NCBI GenBank assembly: GCA_030615705.1 | Contig: JAUWYT010000087.1 | Location: forward strand, 1-6,771 | Source: Chloroflexota bacterium | GTDB taxonomy: Bacteria; Chloroflexota; Anaerolineae; VGOG01 | Direction: 5' to 3' | Length of the DNA: 6,771 bases | Part shown: positions 5,558 through 6,771 of the stretch, one piece after another | Layout: each line of letters begins with the position of its first letter | Position numbering within the stretch: position 1 is the stretch's first letter | Notes under the pieces: model-generated | Told to the model about the DNA's origin: nothing | What the model saw: only the letters and a program-made list of their open reading frames with translations | The model's database searches: none | Translations under genes and position numbers: made by a program

Positions 5558-5665
5558 GTCATTGCGAGCCCCCGAAGGGGGCGAAGCAATCTCCTCCCCC
5601 ACGTTTTGGGGATTGCTTCGTCGCGGAGTCTATCCTGAGCCAGCCGAAGGGCTCCTCGCAACGAC
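5558..5665. repeat. Dispersed palindromic repeat element, copy 2
   Basis: The ends GTCATTGCGAG (5558-5568) and CTCGCAACGAC (5655-5665) pair with one mismatch, and match the ends of the element at 132-263. Inner arms GAAGCAATC (5583-5591) and GATTGCTTC (5611-5619) pair, and CCCCCGAAGGGGG (5569-5581) is a small hairpin within the left arm. The right half holds TCCTGAG...CGAAGG (5633-5650). It lies between the binding protein and permease genes, in a 401-bp interval (5481-5881) with no credible gene. No target-site duplication was seen. Confidence 0.8.
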
Positions 5666-5785
5666 AGAACCCAATGAATTTCCAGACGCCCTCTCAGCGT
5701 TCAAGCGTCTCAGCGTCCTGAGGGCAACGGCCAATGCGATCCGCCTTCCACCCCTGAACAAATGGGAAACACCGCAACAAATCCA

Positions 5786-5867
5786 ACCACGGAGAACACC
5801 GAGATTCAGCAAGTTTCCTCAAGCTTTGCCCATCAATTCGTCCGTGACCTCTGTGCCTCTGTGGTTT
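5786..5867. repeat. Second, unrelated inverted repeat in the binding protein-permease gap
   Basis: AACCACGGAGAACACCGAG (5786-5804) and the segment 5848-5867, whose reverse complement begins AAACCACAGAGGCACAGAGG, form an imperfect inverted repeat with about five mismatches. The CCACAGAG-type motif is a common kind of dispersed intergenic repeat in environmental bacterial genomes. It begins 15 nt after the binding-protein stop on the minus strand and may form a 3' stem after that gene. Confidence 0.55.
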
Positions 5868-5881
5868 GTTCGGCGGACTCA

Positions 5882-6771
5882 TTATTCGAACAGCTCTGGA
5901 TGGATGATCCTCGTCAGAGCCTCCAGGCCGTCAATGATCCTCGGCCCAGGACGGCTAACCAGGACGTCATCAATGGGATAGATGGCGGCGTTCTTCACGG
6001 CGGTGATGACCGACCAACCGGGCCGCTCTTTAACCATCCCGGCGGTTACACCGTAGTTGGCGTCGCCGAGGACGATGACCTCCGCGTCCTGGGCGATGAT
6101 CTCCTCGGTGCTGAGCTGGGCCCACTGCATCTTGGCACCGGCCCCGACGTTTGAGCCACCGGCCAGGGTGATCAAAGCATCAATGAAGGAGCCAGGCCCC
6201 GGCGTATAGGGCTTAGAAGGATCGGTGGCGTCCAGCTCAAAAAACACCTTAGGTCTGCTCTCCGCCCCTTTTACCCTGGCAGTGATGTCGTCGAAGCGTT
6301 TCCGCATCTCGGTCACCAACTCGCTGGCCTCTTTCTCAGCGCCCGCAGCCTTCCCCACCAGCTCGATGTTGGCCATTATGCCCTCGATGTCCCCTGGTTC
6401 CAAAACAAGCACCGTGAGGCCCAGCTTCTCCATTTCGGTGGCCTTCTCCACCTGAGCGGGGCTGCCTCCGATGGCCAACACCAGGTCGGGATTGAGGGCC
6501 ACGATCTTCTCCAGGTTGGGCTCGATGCCTCCCACCTTCTCAATGGCCTTGACTTCCTCTGGATAGTCGCAGAAGTCGGTCACGCCGACCACTTTATCGT
6601 CCAGGCCGAGGGCGAAGAGGATCTCGGTGTTAGAGGGGGCCAGGGAAACGAAGCGCTGCGGGGTCCTGGCGACCTCGACCGTGCGGCCAGCGTCGTCAAC
6701 CACGCTGACGGGTTTGGGCGTCGCGACACCGGCCGACTCCGAAGCCTCGGGCGCCTTAGCGCCTGTGCATC
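5882..6771 (-). CDS. Substrate-binding lipoprotein of a cobalamin/Fe3+-siderophore ABC importer (BtuF/FepB-like), 5' end cut off
   Basis: The reading frame is open through the right edge, so the signal peptide and true start lie outside the window. An in-frame GTG at 6703 is internal, not a start. The first complete codon (6769-6767) is a cysteine, followed by TGAKAPEASE and a Pro/Ser/Ala-rich linker. This is how a mature lipoprotein begins, and the preceding partial codon ends in GA, compatible with the lipobox glycine. The fold then shows VVDDAGRTVEV, FVSLAPSNTEILFALGL, VGVTDFCDYP, a KVGGIEPNLEKIVALNPDLV stretch, GPGSFIDALITLAGG and a RPGPRI near the C-terminus. These are the landmarks of the two-lobed, helical-backbone periplasmic binding proteins for corrinoids, haem or iron chelates. 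It should deliver substrate to the permease 400 bp downstream. Substrate is undecided; the BtuF-like branch seems slightly favoured. Confidence 0.88.
   Translation of the reverse strand, partial: CTGAKAPEASESAGVATPKPVSVVDDAGRTVEVARTPQRFVSLAPSNTEILFALGLDDKVVGVTDFCDYPEEVKAIEKVGGIEPNLEKIVALNPDLVLAIGGSPAQVEKATEMEKLGLTVLVLEPGDIEGIMANIELVGKAAGAEKEASELVTEMRKRFDDITARVKGAESRPKVFFELDATDPSKPYTPGPGSFIDALITLAGGSNVGAGAKMQWAQLSTEEIIAQDAEVIVLGDANYGVTAGMVKERPGWSVITAVKNAAIYPIDDVLVSRPGPRIIDGLEALTRIIHPELFE

Noticed and set aside
5523..5981. Plus-strand open frame (152 codons) across the binding protein-permease gap
   Set aside because: It is built from the two repeat elements and runs into the 3' end of the binding-protein gene on the other strand, with no domain-like sequence.

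Overview
The window looks like chromosomal DNA from an anaerobic or facultatively anaerobic bacterium, most probably a member of the Chloroflexota. This rests on indirect signs: a moderately high GC content judged by eye, bacterial Shine-Dalgarno sites, short palindromic dispersed repeats of the kind that litter Chloroflexota genomes (repeated TCCTGAG...CGAAGG cores and TCATTGCGAG termini), and a CooC-type maturation ATPase. The taxonomic call is inference; no rRNA or marker gene is present.

Layout. Positions 1-300 are non-coding and hold an eroded tandem repeat, a near-consensus sigma70-type promoter (TTGACA-N17-TATCAT, 71-99) and a 132-bp inverted-repeat element. Four plus-strand genes follow. 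They are a CooC/AcsF-like nickel-insertion ATPase (301-1086), an AmmeMemoRadiSam-type radical SAM enzyme (1100-2122), a Nudix hydrolase (2273-2743) and a membrane-anchored PDZ-domain protein (2753-3295). The first two are 13 nt apart and the last two 9 nt apart, so these form two tight pairs. The pairs are separated by 150 bp carrying two small palindromes.

Positions 3296-3464 separate convergent gene sets and contain four consecutive hairpins, which probably terminate transcription from both sides. The rest of the window, on the minus strand, is an ABC importer of the cobalamin/Fe3+-siderophore (BtuFCD/FepBDC) type. In transcription order these are a substrate-binding lipoprotein (5882 to beyond the right edge), a FecCD-family permease (4392-5474) and an ATPase (3465-4265). 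The importer genes are unusually far apart (about 400 bp and 126 bp), and both gaps are filled by inverted repeats. A piece of the same repeat family also appears to lie in frame inside the permease gene.

How it works together. CooC-type ATPases mature nickel enzymes such as carbon monoxide dehydrogenase/acetyl-CoA synthase, a pathway that also uses a corrinoid protein. A corrinoid or iron-chelate importer next door is therefore metabolically plausible, but the substrate cannot be read from this sequence. No clearly new defence or mobile system is visible. The most interesting material is the repeats: in a 5' leader, in an operon, and inside a coding sequence.
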